Assembly: GCF_003813905.1 (NCBI RefSeq)
Contig: NZ_RPFJ01000098.1
Span: forward strand, 1 to 64,000
From: Aureibaculum marinum
Lineage (GTDB): Bacteria > Bacteroidota > Bacteroidia > Flavobacteriales > Flavobacteriaceae
Direction: 5' to 3'
Length of the DNA stretch: 64,000 nt
A model generated the notes under the pieces. That model saw only the letters and a program-made list of their open reading frames with translations, made no database searches and was not told the origin of the DNA. A program made the position numbers and the translations under genes. Positions 63,543-64,000 of this stretch are shown here, one piece after another (the stretch's first letter is position 1; the number at the start of each line of letters is the position of its first letter).

Positions 63543-64000
63543 ATGGCATTTTATCAATTAGTAAAATCACAAAAAATTAATTGTACCATTGATGAATTAT
63601 GGCATTTTATATCTTCGCCAGCGAATCTAAAAGAGATTACACCTGATTATATGGGGTTTGACATTATTACTCAAGATTTACCAGAAAAAATGTATGAAGG
63701 TATGATTATAACTTATATCGTGACACCGCTTTTTGGTATAAAAACAACTTGGGTAACTGAAATTACACATATAAAAGAAAACAGCTATTTTGTTGACGAA
63801 CAACGCGTGGGGCCATATGCACTTTGGCATCATCAACATATTATAGAACCCATTGAAAATGGTGTTTTAATGAAAGATATTGTTAGTTACCAACCTCCTT
63901 TTGGTTTTTTAGGAGCCGTTGCCAATACTTTACTAATTAAACAGAAACTAAAAGAAATATTTGACTACCGAACTAAAGCTGTAGAAAATCAATTTGGAAG
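63543..64000 (+). CDS. SRPBCC-family protein (cut by window end)
   Basis: 152 codons visible without stop. MAFYQLVKSQKINCTIDELW, then FISSPANLKEITPDYMGFDI, VTPLFGIKTTWVTEI, FVDEQRVGPYALWHHQH and a closing PPFGFLGAVANTLLIKQKL-type helix fit the polyketide-cyclase/SRPBCC fold (also annotated as cell division inhibitor-like). Homologues of this type often precede a photolyase gene in light-controlled flavobacterial operons; whether one follows here is outside the window. Confidence 0.8.
   Translation, partial: MAFYQLVKSQKINCTIDELWHFISSPANLKEITPDYMGFDIITQDLPEKMYEGMIITYIVTPLFGIKTTWVTEITHIKENSYFVDEQRVGPYALWHHQHIIEPIENGVLMKDIVSYQPPFGFLGAVANTLLIKQKLKEIFDYRTKAVENQFG

Overview
The window is AT-rich (by eye about 30% GC) and carries the marks of a member of the Flavobacteriaceae, probably marine. 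These marks are a SusC/SusD pair, many lipoproteins with short lipoboxes, promoter elements of the TAnnTTTG type, a split 5'-nucleotidase, a Lacal_2735-type small protein, and a zeaxanthin-type carotenoid operon. Most genes are ordinary flavobacterial chromosome; one stretch (about 24.3-29.3 kb) looks accessory.

Layout. 0-19 kb: the tail of a LamG-domain protein, then a polysaccharide utilisation locus. It holds two tandem GH144 lipoproteins, a GH3 beta-glucosidase, two alpha/beta-hydrolase esterases, a sodium/solute symporter, a GH92 alpha-mannosidase and SusC/SusD. GH144 plus GH3 plus SusCD points to beta-1,2-glucan as substrate (inference). A bifunctional NAD(P)HX repair enzyme sits inside the block. 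19-24 kb: a TlpA-like thioredoxin lipoprotein, a TPR histidine kinase with its LuxR-type regulator, and a small membrane protein. 24.3-29.3 kb: unfamiliar genes (DUF1266, DUF6892-like and DKNYY types, plus two unknowns), decayed coding remnants, and related boundary repeats at 25.2 and 29.1 kb. 29.3-40 kb: housekeeping and transport, including tRNA-Met, exonuclease III, a MarC protein, a queuosine-precursor transporter with a probable preQ1-I riboswitch in its leader, an MFS exporter and an RlmL-like methyltransferase. 40-47.5 kb: the proline operon proC-proB-proA, a Fur-family regulator facing a truncated ABC-ATPase remnant, a two-gene 5'-nucleotidase, a methyltransferase and a ZIP transporter. 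47.5-55 kb: RecQ, KdsD, TatC, LptB, an interrupted secreted-protein gene, an esterase and a Sua5-type enzyme. 55-64 kb: an ECF sigma factor with a membrane partner, diverging from a CarH/LitR-like MerR regulator, followed by crtI-crtB-crtZ-lycopene cyclase and a tail of DUF2867, SDR, TspO, Lacal_2735 and SRPBCC genes.

How the parts work together. In the glycan locus SusC/SusD would import oligosaccharides, the GH144 enzymes would cut the polymer, GH3 would release glucose and the symporter would take it up. In the last 9 kb the MerR protein carries most of the cobalamin photosensor signature and lies directly before crtI, whose start region has a 10-bp inverted repeat around a -7 box. This fits light control of pigment synthesis. 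The most unusual observations are the preQ1-I-like leader, the crtI operator together with a regulator lacking one light-state histidine, the gene block at 24-29 kb, and two damaged genes (44.1 and 52.7 kb).
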